From NCBI GenBank assembly GCA_020698575.1, contig CM036257.1, positions 16,755,520 to 16,819,519 of the forward strand: a stretch of 64,000 bases of DNA. The letters run 5' to 3'. Below the pieces are notes generated by a model, which saw nothing but the letters and a program-made list of their open reading frames with translations, was not told where the DNA came from and did not search any database. The stretch's first letter is position 1. Each line of letters starts with the position of its first letter. The stretch is from Bostrychus sinensis (lineage: Eukaryota; Chordata; Actinopteri; Gobiiformes; Eleotridae). A program made the translations under genes and the position numbers. Positions 47,591-59,918 of the stretch are shown piece after piece.

Positions 47591-48085
47591 TGTCATGATC
47601 CATGTTTGTGTCCTGTTTTCTGTTTTGTTTCCCTTGTGTTTTATTTTGTAGCTTGGTTTGTCCTTCTGTTTTTCTGGTTTACTTCCTGCCTCCTGTGTTT
47701 CCCACCTGTGTGATTGCCTGCCCTGCCTTAATGTGTTTCACCTGTGCCTCATCCCTGTGTGTATATAAGCCCTGTGTTCTCCCCTGTTCTTTGTTGGATC
47801 ATTGTTGCGTCATGTGCTGTATTTGTCATGTCCTTGTCTCTGCACCAGCTTTCTGTGATTCCTAGTTCTCGTAAGTTTTTTTATTTTTGCTCTGCCTTTA
47901 GATTTTTGGATTTTGACTTTTTTCCCTTGGCTTTTTGTGTGCTTTAATATTTTGGATTTTGGAATCTTTCAGTTTTGTTCTTTAGTTTTTCCCCTATGGA
48001 GTTTTATTTAGTTCATTAAAGTTATCATTTTTGCAGTCCTGCATTTTGGGTCCTTTTTCTCATGTGTTTCCCCCAAACCCTGACA
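47591..48085 (+). mobile_element. Solo LTR with 5-bp target duplication
   Basis: A 495-base element begins TGTCATG and ends CCTGACA (TG...CA termini) and is flanked on both sides by CTCTG (47586-47590 and 48086-48090). Inside are a TATA box (TATATAAGCC, about 47762) and an ATTAAA signal (about 48015), in the order expected for U3-R-U5. No gag, pol or primer-binding site lies next to it, so it is a recombined solo LTR. A 5-base duplication fits Gypsy-type or retrovirus-like elements. Confidence 0.8.
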
Positions 48086-48099
48086 CTCTGTATGCAATG

Positions 48100-48460
48100 A
48101 CTTCTTATTCATTCATCTGTCACTTTTTCTTGTGAGGGGTAACAGGGGGCTGGAGCCTATTCCAGCAACTATGAGCCTGAGATGGATACAGTCTGGACTG
48201 TAGCAAGTTAGTTGCAGACCTAAAGCAGAGACAACCATTCATTCTCACATTCATTCACTAGGAGCAAGTTAGTCACCAATTCACCTAACGCATGCATGTC
48301 TTTGGACAGTGGGAAGAAGCTGGAGAACCTGGAGAGAACCTGCAGACAGGACAGATGCAGGCTCCATTCAGAGATCATAGTTTGGTGGCCCAAAACCTGA
48401 AACCCCTTTGCTAAGAGGCAGGAGTGCTAACCACTCTGCACAGTGCACCTCTCATCACTT
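48100..48460 (+). repeat. Common fish LINE-derived repeat
   Basis: GGGGGCTGGAGCCTATTCCAG, CATGTCTTTGGACAGTGGGA, GAGAACCTGGAGAGAACC and GTGCTAACCACTCTGCAC appear in the order of a ubiquitous teleost repeat usually attributed to a LINE 3' region. The attribution is from memory. It lies directly after the solo LTR. Confidence 0.65.
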
Positions 48461-50280
48461 GGCCAAATAAAGTATAGCTTGGAACCTTGCAAAATACTGT
48501 ATGTAGAAGCACAACTAAAGCTTTCTTTGAATGCATGAGGTGGGGAAAGCTTTGAGAGGTAATTTCAGATTATGTTAAACATAGCATAAGTGTGATCAGT
48601 GGTTACAGGTGTAAAGGAAACTACAATATATTTCTTTCAAATATGCACCTGTCAACGTACAGTTGCCCATTAAAATGAAAAAACAAACAAACCTTGAGCT
48701 ACTTTAGCAAACAAAGTGTAGTCATCAATGATTTTAAGAAACAAGTAAGGCTGTTGTTGTTTATCTCCATGAAATGGGACAAATATGTGGACGCAGTAAT
48801 GAGTAGGCTTTTAGATAGTAATGAAAAGCGGCATTTTACTGGTTTTACTAGTTGTTTTAGAGCATTTTCCAAGATTAAGTCAGACCTTTAAGACAGTCGT
48901 GAAAGAGTCTCCACTGAAACCAAGAGAGAAAACAAATGCTCTTTTTCAAATGGTGGCTTTATAGAAAACAAATACAGATCACCTCATAGTTACGATTCTT
49001 TTTCAAATGGTTAGTCTGGACCAAAGCCCTTAAAGCTGCCAGAATGAGAGAATCCAGATCTCAACAATAGTTGTTAACTCAGAATAATGGTTAAGTATTA
49101 TCTGCATTATTTATTCACTTTTATGATATGGCCTAGAAGACCATAAAAACTGGAGATTATAATACAAGAGGTGAACTCTGGGCAACACCACATTAAAGTA
49201 CATCATTGTTGGGCTCAAAATACTTGCCTCTCTGCGTCTAGAGAATCTCAAGGTCATTCATATCATATGCCTGAGAAAGTCTGTTTTGATTCTTCATAAG
49301 AAAGCAATGTCTTAGCTAGTATTAAAGCATAACATAAAGTTGGTCCATTAACATTCATGTTAATGCAACTGACAATGGTATTTACAGATAATTTGAATGG
49401 ACCTTAATCGCGGCTCATTTCCGAATATGCCAGGCTTAGCCCAACTGTTGCATCACGGCTTCTATGTGAAATGTAAACTTTGTGGTTCATAACACACTTA
49501 CATAACACCAGCTTTTTGTATCCAGTTAAACAGAAAAATGCAAAGTATTGGTTTTGGAAGGCACAGGCTTTATGTGAGTGACTGTAGTAAATCTTCAAGT
49601 AACAGTGAAGTGACTTTCAAAAGAACGTTAAAAGTTTTGCTAAAGCTGCTCTTTGACACCATAAATCATATTAATAAGAGGGTTGCGATTATCGGACCAC
49701 TGAGGCACTATAAAGTTTTGTCTTCAATCACAGGAAGAAATTTGAGAACTTGTTTTACAGTGTGATAAATGTTTATGCCTTCTCAGTAACATACTTTTCC
49801 CTTGTTTACTAGTTTAACATATGGGTGTTTTAGTCTAAATCAAGCAAAGGTTTTATTACAAGTGTATTATATACAATATATTTTAAATTGTAAAAAGAAT
49901 TGTGAGCCTCCTTAAAATTATTACACTTGTAATGACTGATTATGTGGTTATATCACAGTTCCCATGGACCCAATAAAGGTCTTAAGTCAGATATAAACAA
50001 ACATTTGATAAATATTTAAAAGATTACTTTGTACAACAGCCAATATGTCATTGATAAGATACAAAAACACAACTTTTGGATATTTGGACTAGTGTAATGC
50101 AGTGTAGTGTGTGTCTCTACCAGCTAACCTAAATCCATATAAGGTTTCCCATGTCAATGTCCCTGCTGTAGTGTCTAAATTACATTATTTGTAAGTATGT
50201 ATAAATAAATAACACCAAAAGCATATAAACAAAATAATACGGCATGGTTACATTAATTTGTCTGTTAAAACCATTGGTTA
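48461..50280. other. Intergenic upstream of acp1, nothing recognised
   Basis: Low-complexity AT-rich sequence with only short chance frames. No SH3YL1-like exon is present in the position where human SH3YL1 lies, head-to-head with ACP1. Confidence 0.45.
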
Positions 50281-50372
50281 AAACCAAAGAGATAAAAACT
50301 AGAGGAGCTCCTTTTTTTCAGGCGGTAATTGGTCGCCTCAGGAAACTTTCTTCAGGACCCCGTCACATCATC

Positions 50373-53300
50373 ATGGCGGCCACTAATGCTAAGTCCGTCT
50401 TGTTCGTTTGTTTGGGTAAGGCACGTCAAACTGCGTAGTGTAATACAATTTTTATTAACATTGAATAGCGTAGTTTTGCTGCTGGTCAAATTATAATCTA
50501 TAGATATCTTTGCTTCGGATTTAGCTGCTTTAATGCTTAGTCATATTAGCTAGTTACTATCAGAGATATAATATCTATCTGGTTACAATGACCAAATGAA
50601 TGAGAGCGCACTGTTGTTAGAGAATAATGGTGCCTTTACAAATGTTTTTATGAAATTAAAGTTATAATTATTTATAGGTTATGTTAATTTCGTAGTTGTC
50701 TATGTGCAATATTCTACTTCCAGGATGAATATCTCTGTGTGACAGGCCAAGAACCACTAGCGTTAATAAGTAACTTTTTCACGCTTGAAACATGCTCATC
50801 TTTTCAGGTTACTTGAAAGTTATATTGGTTTTATAAATTGAAGCAAGTAGTTTTGTCATCATTACATAATGCTGATTGGCACATAATGAATGATAATGAA
50901 CCCTGGTCATAAGATTTAATCTCATTATTATTATGACATTAAATCTTATGACCAGGGTTCATCTACTTGCAGGATGGAAATGATAAAATAAGCAGTATTT
51001 TGTGCTGGTTTACACATGTCGCACACAATGTAAAGTGGGGTTTTTAATAATTTTATTCTATTTTTACTAGGGAATATATGTCGATCCCCAATTGCCGAGG
51101 CAGTCTTCAGAAAGATGGCAACAGATGCTGGAGTAGTTGATAAGGTGATCCTTTCGTTATTATCCAATATTATTATAATATGATTATAATCCTACATGAC
51201 TATCTAAAAATCTAACATGGCATCTGTGTTTAACAAAAAGCAACAAGATTTGCCACATACTTGCTAGTGTGTTTGTTGGCTTGGAAGCATTTTTCACCTT
51301 TTACTGTTCCCATGCTTTCCTCGTCTAGTGGAGAATAGACAGTGCTGCCACCTCCACATATGAGATAGGAAGTCCTCCTGATGACCGCGGCCAGGCCTGC
51401 ATGAAGCGACATAGTGTGCCCATGAGGCACATAGCCAGGCAGGTACGACTCCTGACTTACCTGTAGCTAGCACCCTTTTTGTTTTGTGTTGTTGCAGTGG
51501 GTCATAGACAGTGGTGCCACATCTGACTGGAATACAGGCAGCTCCCCGGATGCCCGTGGCCTGGCTTGTCTAAGGAAACATGGCATTGAGACCAGCCACA
51601 GGGCCCGACAGGTACAACCTCATGTCCCATGGGTTGTCAGGATAGCTGCACTTTGTAGGAGAAAGAAATTAATACCTTGACAAACGTAACTATTTATAGC
51701 CTCAAAAACATACTTCTCTATCTAACAGACTACCATTCGATACTACTTGTCAAAATCTGTTATTATGTATCTTGAACATATTATATGCTCTTGAACAACT
51801 TATAGGTCACAAAACGCACTATAATGTTCTATAACCTGTTGTATATCCAGTCTCAGAATTGATCATTGAACATGTGTATGCTTTAAACCTTCTAATAGTT
51901 TTTTCTTTGAGTACAGATATTTCCCCTATTATTCTGTGCGCTTCCTTTTTGATCCCTATTTTTTGTGACATGAAAATGACTTTTTTTGGTCTGCACCTGC
52001 CTACTTTAGTAAGAGGGGACTAAAACCGCATTCTTGTAACACACATGTACTATGTCAATGCCTGTTTATCAAAGTCTATAAATGTGCCCCTAAATAATTG
52101 CTAATCACATTTCTGGCAAGAACATTTGTTTTACATTCTGAGACTGTGTGTGAAATAAAATAATAATAACTTATAATGTCTTGTAATTGCTAAAGTAAAA
52201 TGGAACAGTTATAGCAAAGTCTGCTGCCTGAAGTAGCTTACCCACCAGTGAACTGAAGATTTACCCTCCAGATACAGTGAGTTCTTGTTGATAGTTACTC
52301 AAACTCCTCAGAGGCAAAACAGTTAAGGACACAGTTAGTGTTTTACATAAAAAACAGTTTTTCCCACAAGTGTTTTATTAATGCCACTGCTAAATAAAAC
52401 TGGTCTAAGGCTATCCCAATTAGCACAGTTTGCTGTGACTGTTCTAAAGTATTCAAATAAAAACAAATTTGAGGAAATAAAGTATTTATAAAATATTTTT
52501 GGGGCCTCCTTTATAGTTTATAAACAATGCCAGTATGTAGAGAGGAAATAGATAAGAGAGAAGGAACAACATCAGAGCAAATAGTCCTCAAGCCCTGAAT
52601 GTTCACTCCAATTAATTATAATTTTCTTATTAAGAAAATCTATATTAGTGTGGACACCTATACTGAAATAAAATAAATTTACTAAGGTTTGTTTTATAAA
52701 AAAACAATCACTATATCACCTTGCTGCATATGTTTCAAATCCTGAACAAGCCTGAAATTACACCAAGATGTTTGGTCCATGTAGGGCCTTGAGGCCTTGC
52801 ACTCTGCCGACTTTTTTTCCTCAGCACTACTCCTACTCCCAAGTGCCCTGAAACAGTTTCTATGTTTCCTTGAGAGGACTGGGCAGTTTTCACTCTGTGT
52901 AAAAGGTCTGTCATCCTATTGGTTTGTCCTGGTGTAGACCCTCCTCTAATCTTCTCAAAGTGTGGATGAGTGAGTCAACTTTGGCTTAAACCCAGACAAA
53001 TCCACACAATGAGCTTTGACATGCTTGTGCTCTTTCCCTTTTCCTTTATTGCTCGTTATTTTCACCACTGACTTTTACACTCCCCATTTATCTTTTCTTT
53101 CATTTATTTGAATATTGCTGAACTTTAAATCTGCCAGTGCCAAACTGGGAAAGCTTAAAAAGACATCAACAACACCATAAACCCCAGACTCCATGTTTAG
53201 CAAAGCAAATATGTTTCAAAGCATTAAAAACATTTGTGAAATTATAGCGAGGACATTTAATTTAGGAGCTCATCAATATTATCATTGAGTCAACACTTGA

Positions 53301-56300
53301 TAAAATGAGAATTGCTTTTAGCCAAAATACCATCATCTCTCTTTAATCGCATTAATTGCACTTGTCATCGTTAGGTTTTGATGCTATACAGATAAGTTGT
53401 TAAAGCTGAACAGATGGACATAAACATATAAATCATATTTATGATTTCCAGCTCATTAAGCAGTGATCTTTCACTGTGGAGTCTAGCTTTGGACAGCAGT
53501 TATTAAAACAGCAGGTAGCAAAATCAAGCAAATACAAAAGCAAATCTTTGGATTGCATAATGCAAATTAGTGACTTGTTTTTCTTTAATTTTAATGCTTT
53601 CCCCTATTGTTCATAATCATATTTTGTACAAAGTTAGCTTATCTTTTTTTTTTTTTTTCTATTTACTGACGTTAATTTATGCTTTATGTTCTTCCCTCTC
53701 GTTAATCATTTGCAATAACAGCCTCCCAGTTTACTCTGAGCCAGAAACCAACCTACCTTGTGAAAGTGTGCCCCCTTAGGATCTGATGATTGGAGCACTG
53801 CCAAGTTTTAATTCAGTATTGAGAGAGAAGAGCTTTTGGTGATGATCAAAGATTGAGAATGACTTCAAATCTGAAGAATCCACTGTGGGAACTCAAAGTG
53901 AAGTCTTAGCCTTATAATCCTCATGTAATTTGAATAAGCAGAGCATGTCACAACATCTGGATCAATGCAGTGTTTTTCAACCTTTCTTTTGTTTTCTTCT
54001 TGTTTGTCAGTTCACCTCCCCCTTAGTATTCCTAAAAATTGACTTTCCAGACCTTTTTATGTTGGTGCTAAATCATCACAAGCGCAGTGAAGACTTTCTT
54101 TGCACAATATTCCTCCTTACAGATGCGAAGATCCCTTTCATAACAATATTTTTCCCCCATTGCGTTTAAAACACCTTTTTTTATTTATTTTTTAAAATCT
54201 TTTATTTTTGAGTGTTCAATTTCACAGCAAAAGACGGAACCCCTGTCTGACTGCATTACTGCACACGGCCAAGAGTAACATTTGTTTTGTCCTGTGTTTC
54301 CCATCTCACTTTCAGGTGACCAAGGAGGATTTTCGGACTTTCGAGTACATTCTCTGCATGGATGAGAGCAATTTAAGGTACGGTTTAATCAAGCCAGTGG
54401 CAGAAGTGTTTATTTTTTGTGTTCATGGAGATCACATTTGGCTATGGGTGTCATGTGTTTTTTTATTTTTATTATTATTAGTTGAACAAATCATTGCCTC
54501 AGGGTCAAATAGGTCTACGTTGCAAAGTGGACTGCTACCCTTTAACACACAGACCAAACCCACGTTAACATTGAGCTAAAACTAACGTATAGGTGAATGC
54601 CTCTGTTTAATGAGCAATATCCTTTCTTAAGCTCTTTCCAAGGTTAGGGGGGAGGGATATTTTTTGCTACTTTGAACGTTTAGGGATCATTTTGAGATCA
54701 CATGCCCATGGCAGATCTTGATCTGTAAGCAGCTTACTGAGTTCCTTGGATGCCTTGTCTTTGCTCTTTGGGCAGTTTTTCTCTCCCACATTTTTTTTTT
54801 CCTTACAAAGTTGACCAGACTGAGAAATTAAACGTCATTTTAGACAAAAAAGAATACTGTCTGTTTTATTTCCTTTTGCAAAAAGTCAAATTGAAATAAT
54901 GTTTGTAAATCTTTACGTGATTTTCAAATTTTCAGCTTTGAGGAACTTTGTGCTTTGATCAGTGTGTTGTATAGAGTATTAAAGTGACATTGTCTTTTCC
55001 ACAAGCCTCATATTTGTATGCTTAGCCATTCAGTGTTTATTGAGTGACATCTTGTGTGTTTTTGTCCACACAGTGACTTGAAAAGAAAGGCAAACTCGGT
55101 GAAAGACTCAAGAGCAAGGATTGAGCTTCTAGGTTCATATGACCCTCAGAAGCAGCTGATCATCAAAGACCCATATTATGTAAGTATTGAAGCAAAAATG
55201 TTTTGTTGTTAATTTCCATTATAAAAATATGCTTCTAGTGTGTATACTTTGTTGCTTGGCTTATTAAGTTTCCAAGTGTTGTAATGGCATAAACTGTTAG
55301 TTGTGCAGATTTTGAAATGTTATGAAAATATGAGGGTACTGTTCAGCCATATGATATTCTTAAGTCGATTTTAGGTGGATTTATAATTAATACAAAGCCT
55401 ATTGCCAGGTACTAAGACATAATTTAATATGAATTACCTGTACAGTTATACAAGTTACAGTTACACCAATATTTCTATATTTCTCTTAGCTTCGACGCTT
55501 AAAAATGTTAATTGCTTAAAGTTCTTGCAAGGTCAAGCTAGTAACATTATAGAAAACTGGTCTTGTATGAGATGGACTACTGTAAATCATATCGTCTCTT
55601 TTATAAAACAACAAAAAAAATCTTATATTGAAGTAAAATAAAATATATTTGAATAGAGCCAGCTGAGGTTCTTGTAAAGCAGGTAGCACTTTTTTTAGCA
55701 TTTGTTAAGAGATTGACTAAAGGAAAAGCTGTTCATTAAACAGCTTCACCAATGGACAGTCTTTTTGAATGAGTTCATTAGATATCCAATGCTATTGTTA
55801 TTGTAATATGTCTGTAAAGACTTGGATTAAAATGGCCCTGATCAGGGATTTGATAAAATGCCTTAAATGGAGGTGACAGTCTACATTTAAGTGTGCCTAG
55901 CTTGTTTCATCTTGAATTAATCTTGCTTCTGTCACTGTTTTATTATATTTCTGCCCCACAGTGCCAAGTGCCAACTGCAATAGATTTTGCTCTAAATTTT
56001 CTCAGAAATCACAAGTTCTGGTTTGTCTTTTCTTGCTCCATGACACGCACATTTCTCCTGTTTATTTCAATGTGCTGCCAAATGATTTGGACACGGGTCG
56101 ATGACTATGTTCTGTAAAACTTATTTGTGTAAAAAGAGAGTTTCATAAATGGGCAGAGTAAGACTGTAAAAGGGGCAAAGGTGAGTTTTGATGTTTTGTA
56201 AAGCTGAAAAAAGAAGGTGTCAAGTTAAAAAATGGTCAATATACAAATGATCTGATCTCCTATGTCATAATTTTAAGTAATTAGGTCTTGATTAAGGATG

Positions 56301-57224
56301 TCTTGCTGACCTTAAGCCTAGGGCCTAGGAATCTCGGTGCGTTTTTGTGGTGCTGTATTACATTTTGTGGAACTGGGATAGCAATAGAAAACAGGCACTA
56401 TATTATTAGTGATGTGGCTTTAGGAAGCTGTGGTAGACCACAGGTTGTGTGACTGTAGTCAGTCATATTAATTTGTCTCAGAGTTTGGCATAAAACAAAG
56501 TGTTTCTGTGTGTGACACTCAGCATGAGTGAGTCTCTCTGCCCTTCGGTTTGCCAAAAGAAGAGGTGAACGAATGCTCTTTACAGTCAGTGCAGCTGGGT
56601 TAACGTGAAATACGTGGGACCCTTAGCAAGCTGGCTTCACTGGAGCCTTGTGGAGACAGTTGCTGTCAACATATCAAAAATAAACTGATGCTTATAGCCC
56701 TGTAGTGTAGCAGTTGTAGTGTCAATACAAATCTCAAAGAGGCGCAACTAAAGCAGTAGCCTTATTGCATCCTATTTAACTTACTGCAGCTTTTGAAATC
56801 TCATCGGAAGCAGGCCTCCCTTTAGTTTTTCCAACAAATGCCTTCAAAGCCATTACTAACTCATAATTTTGTAAAAAGCTGGTTGTGGCCATTTTCATGG
56901 TCAATTTACTCCTGATTGTTGAGGGTATAGAGCATAAAGATGATTAAATCTTATAAAATTATTATAGTGTGTGGAGATAAGTTAAAGGTCTTTGCCCACC
57001 CACAAGGAACTTCACATTAACTCCAGTTGTGAAGTGCTTGTTAATTTCCTTAGTATTACAAATGTGAAAGAAGGTTCCTTAAGTCGGGGTTTGGTTTTCT
57101 CAGGACAACTTAAATACATGAAACTAATATATTTTTTCCTATTTAGGGAAGTGATCAAGACTTCGAAAAGGTGTACGAGCAGTGTGTACGATGCTGCCAA
57201 GCTTTCCTGGAGGCAAACTCTTGA
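50373..57224 (+). CDS. acp1: Low-molecular-weight protein tyrosine phosphatase, with two alternative third exons
   Basis: A cytosolic phosphatase that removes phosphate from tyrosine through a cysteinyl intermediate. Exons: 50373-50415, 51071-51144, either 51329-51442 (form A/fast) or 51498-51611 (form B/slow), 54316-54377, 55074-55179, 57147-57224. Either choice gives 158 residues, the mammalian length. The P-loop C13-LGNIC-R19-S20 and general acid D130 (DPYY, with Y132 and Y133) are intact. The alternative exons each span residues 40-77 and differ at the loop that sets substrate preference: Y50 in A, W50 in B. Both keep the frame. Intron 3b (51612-54315) is the longest apart from none comparable except none other above 2.7 kb. 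The gene is convergent with alkal2. The start ATG is in strong context (ATCATGGCG). Confidence 0.97.
50897..50961. repeat. Perfect 24-bp inverted repeat in acp1 intron 1
   Basis: Arms 50897-50920 and 50938-50961 are exact reverse complements (left arm begins TGAACCCTGGTCATAAG) around a 17-base loop. Pairing stops outside the arms. In RNA this would form a stable stem. It does not match any other repeat in the window. Confidence 0.85.
53040..53560 (+). other. Non-repetitive AT-rich block in acp1 intron 3
   Basis: Lacks transposon hallmarks and has several ATTA, CAGATGG and TTAATTGC-type motifs. It looks like candidate non-coding regulatory sequence, but nothing proves it. Confidence 0.2.
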
Positions 57225-57760
57225 TCTGAACACCTGATCGAAAATCCAAGTTTATCAACCCATATCAACTACACACCTATCTATAAGACCAATGTAGATA
57301 CAAGAGATAACACTGTGTGCACTGTGTGTGTGATTTGGTTTTGACTCTCAAACATTTGATTGAAGTGAGAATGGTTTGAGTTAAGAGTGTAATAAGGCAA
57401 ATAATTAAACACTCTTAAAACACTTTTGTTGAGCTGGACCTGTCATTTTCTTGCCTTTTTTTTTTCTTTTTTTCTTTTTTTTTTTTTTTGAGATTTACGC
57501 TTTCAACAAACTACTTTGAGAATCCTTAATAGGTTTCTAGACTGTAAAATGGTAAAAAGTACATGGCTTGCTAGTAAACAGTAGGAACATCACCGCTGTT
57601 TGTACCAATCTTATAATTTATTCATTTTAAATATATTTTTGTTTTTTTAAGACACATTTGATAAATGCCAGTCATTAAATTTACAATATGTAAATATTTA
57701 TCTTGGTGTAATTGGTCATGGCCTACATTATATACAGTGTGAACATTAAAACTCAAATAT
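57225..57760 (+). other. acp1: acp1 3'UTR
   Basis: Contains a T-rich tract (57455-57490). The likely poly(A) signals are ATTAAA at about 57675 and 57745; no canonical AATAAA was seen. alkal2 approaches from the other side. Confidence 0.4.
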
Positions 57761-58129
57761 ATAAATATAGACTACCAGTACAACCAAGATCCACTTGTCT
57801 GTGACATACCACTGCCACTTCTGTCTTTAATGTCTCATAAAGACGTCAAAGAAAAGTTCATGCATTTAATAAATTAATCACAGTTCTCATAGGAATAGTA
57901 CTTTGTTGGTGCAGCATGACTTGTTTTGTCTAAAGTAGTGCATTAGATGGGCACACTCAAACAGCCCACAAGGCCAGTCATCCCATACTTCCAATATAAT
58001 TTCGATGTTGCTCTTTTCTTACAGAAATGAGCAAAATAACAAAATGCAATCCCTTTTTGTTTTAGAAGCTTCTTTTTGGATGGCAGCAGCAGAAAAAAGC
58101 CCTGTGTTATAGCAGCCACTCATATCTCT

Positions 58130-58396
58130 CTACTCCACTTGCTCTTGCTCCTTCTCCATTGATGTCTTGGTTTGGTGATGCTGCATGGCTGCTCCCACGT
58201 GGTGACGGCCAACCAAAGAGGCCCGGTGAGAGCAGTGGGTGGCAGTAATCCACGCCTTAGCAGAACAGACTCTTCTGAGGGGCAATGTGGAGCCTAAAAT
58301 CAGTCGGGGATGGTCAGACAGTATTTTAGGCTGCCCTCTTACTGTCCAAGGCACTTCTTTACCAAAGATTGTCTTTCTTCTGGTTTTGTCTTCAAC
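58130..58396 (-). other. alkal2: Probable extra 3' exon of alkal2 (3'UTR), with an open frame
   Basis: On the minus strand a strong acceptor (TTTCTGTTGTAG) precedes 58396. The last alkal2 coding exon has a donor-like AAG/GTAATC at 58768, ten bases past its stop, giving a 371-nt intron inside the 3'UTR. The exon is GC-richer than its surroundings and open for 88 codons in phase 0. All alkal2 exon ends are phase 1, and joining any of them here gives an immediate stop, so the frame is not an alkal2 tail. A stop-to-junction distance of about 10 bases should not trigger nonsense-mediated decay. Confidence 0.4.
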
Positions 58397-58777
58397 CTAC
58401 AACAGAAAGGAAGTAAAGAGACTCAGCTGCAATTGCAGACTTGGCAGCACTTAACAAATAGTTTTCATTCCAGGAAAAATTATAAACATTGAATGAAAGT
58501 TACACAGCACGTTCATCACCACTGTAAACAATTATCTCGGTGTCTTGAGACAAAAGAACATTATCTTTCCAATGTGAACTACCCTGACTGACCATTATTG
58601 ATTTATGTATACACTTATTTAGATGGGATTATCCTTATTTCATGCCTTATTTGAGAAAAGTACTTGACTGTCTTCCTGAACGTGTACCACATTTTTACAT
58701 CCTCCTTCAAAACCCACCACCATAAAATACTAATGATAGAATCAAATGTAATAAAAGTGCTGATTACCTTGTGTGTG

Positions 58778-59918
58778 CTACCCCTCTGTACACTGCGGGC
58801 TGCCAGCTAGCCTCGTGAGAAGTCGTGCACATCTTTTAAAATCTGAAAAAGGAAAAGGGTTGTGATTAGATCCTAACTACTGTGGATGTCATCATACACA
58901 CTATATTGTGGGCTGCTTACATGCTGGTATTGTGCAGTCTCTCGTTTGGTGGTAAAGTCTATACGCGTGTTTCCTGCACTTGTGACTGAAATAGAGAGGA
59001 CCTAAAAGAGAGAGCAACAAGATTTCAAACCATTTCCATCTGCTTTCAGGCACTATCGACAGATATCAGGGACGTTCTTTGGATACTTTCCACAGCTGAA
59101 AAACAGCGGTGTGAAATGAGCCCTTACCTGCAATGGCCTGGAGGAATCTCTCCTTCTTTTTCAGCTTTCGGGGGAACACTGCAAATGAAAACGACAATGC
59201 AATGTGTCACCATCAGAGCTTGTTAGAATGATTATGGGCACTATTCTGAACATGACAGCATGTACAACTGGGATTTAACTAAATTATCTTGTATAAAGAA
59301 AGGTCATGATCCCCAAAGTAAGCCTAGCTGAGGTACAGTGTTTAATGACTGTGTTTTGCTCATATTTTGTAGTTTGTTTATAAGTTTTTAGTTCTTTTGT
59401 GCCAAATCGATTCATGTGGCATTTTGTCCCGTTTAATGACAGACGCAACTGATTATTGATCTACGAGGAACCGCTTTTTAGACTCCCTTTATGAGCCCGA
59501 ATATAACTAAAGTGCTGCCACATCATGCACTTATAATCGGCTGTTAAGTTGAAAAGTTCTCATTTACTGCTCAATCCTCTTCACATTAACATGGCCTCAC
59601 TCCAGAGCAGCGGTCCCACTCACCTCCGTCCCATCTGCCCGTGCTGGGACTTCGTAAATCCCTCGCCTCCAGAGTGGAGACCCTGCTTCGCAATGAGAAC
59701 GGCGGTATCCTGATACTGGTCCGGCCCCGGCTGTCGTCCACGTGTCTGACCGTCTCCATCATCCGCCTGTAGTCCTCCTTCACCTCCTTTTGCTGTTGCT
59801 GCGCGTACCCCGTTGGTGAAGCCGCTGAGGGCGCGCTCACGCTGCGGCCCGTTAACGCGCAGACGAGGAGCACCAGTCCCATGGTAAAGTGCCTGCGCGG
59901 TCCGCTCATAGCTCCCAT
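58778..59918 (-). CDS. alkal2: ALK and LTK ligand 2 (augmentor alpha / FAM150B), four coding exons
   Basis: A secreted cytokine that activates the receptor tyrosine kinases ALK and LTK; in zebrafish alkal ligands drive neural-crest pigment-cell development. Exons, 5' to 3': 59624-59918, 59128-59178, 58921-59001, 58778-58842, each junction in phase 1, giving 163 residues (human 152). Visible: a signal peptide (MGLVLLVCALTGRSVSA core, residues about 13-29); a variable Q-rich linker; then the augmentor domain: VFPRKLKKKERFLQ, GPLYFSHKCRKH, RLYHQTRDCTIPAY, KRCARLLTRLA, with the four conserved cysteines. The start is taken at 59918; in-frame ATGs at 59909 and 59882 would still leave a signal sequence. 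An acceptor (TTTCCAG) at 59985 and a donor (AAG/GTAATT) at 60236 suggest a non-coding first exon. It lies convergent to acp1, as in human. Whether this is the 2a or 2b fish copy cannot be told. Confidence 0.93.

Noticed and set aside
47602..47947. Cysteine-rich plus-strand open frames
   Set aside because: They lie inside the solo LTR. The cysteine and phenylalanine content reflects its T-rich sequence, not a protein.
51329..51611. A tandem duplication artefact of acp1 exon 3
   Set aside because: The two copies differ at many residues in the pattern of mammalian fast and slow isoforms, including Y50 versus W50, so they are genuine ancient alternative exons.
58130..58396. An alternative C-terminus for alkal2
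   Set aside because: All alkal2 exon ends are phase 1. Joining any of them to this exon gives an immediate stop, so the 88-codon frame cannot be an alkal2 tail.
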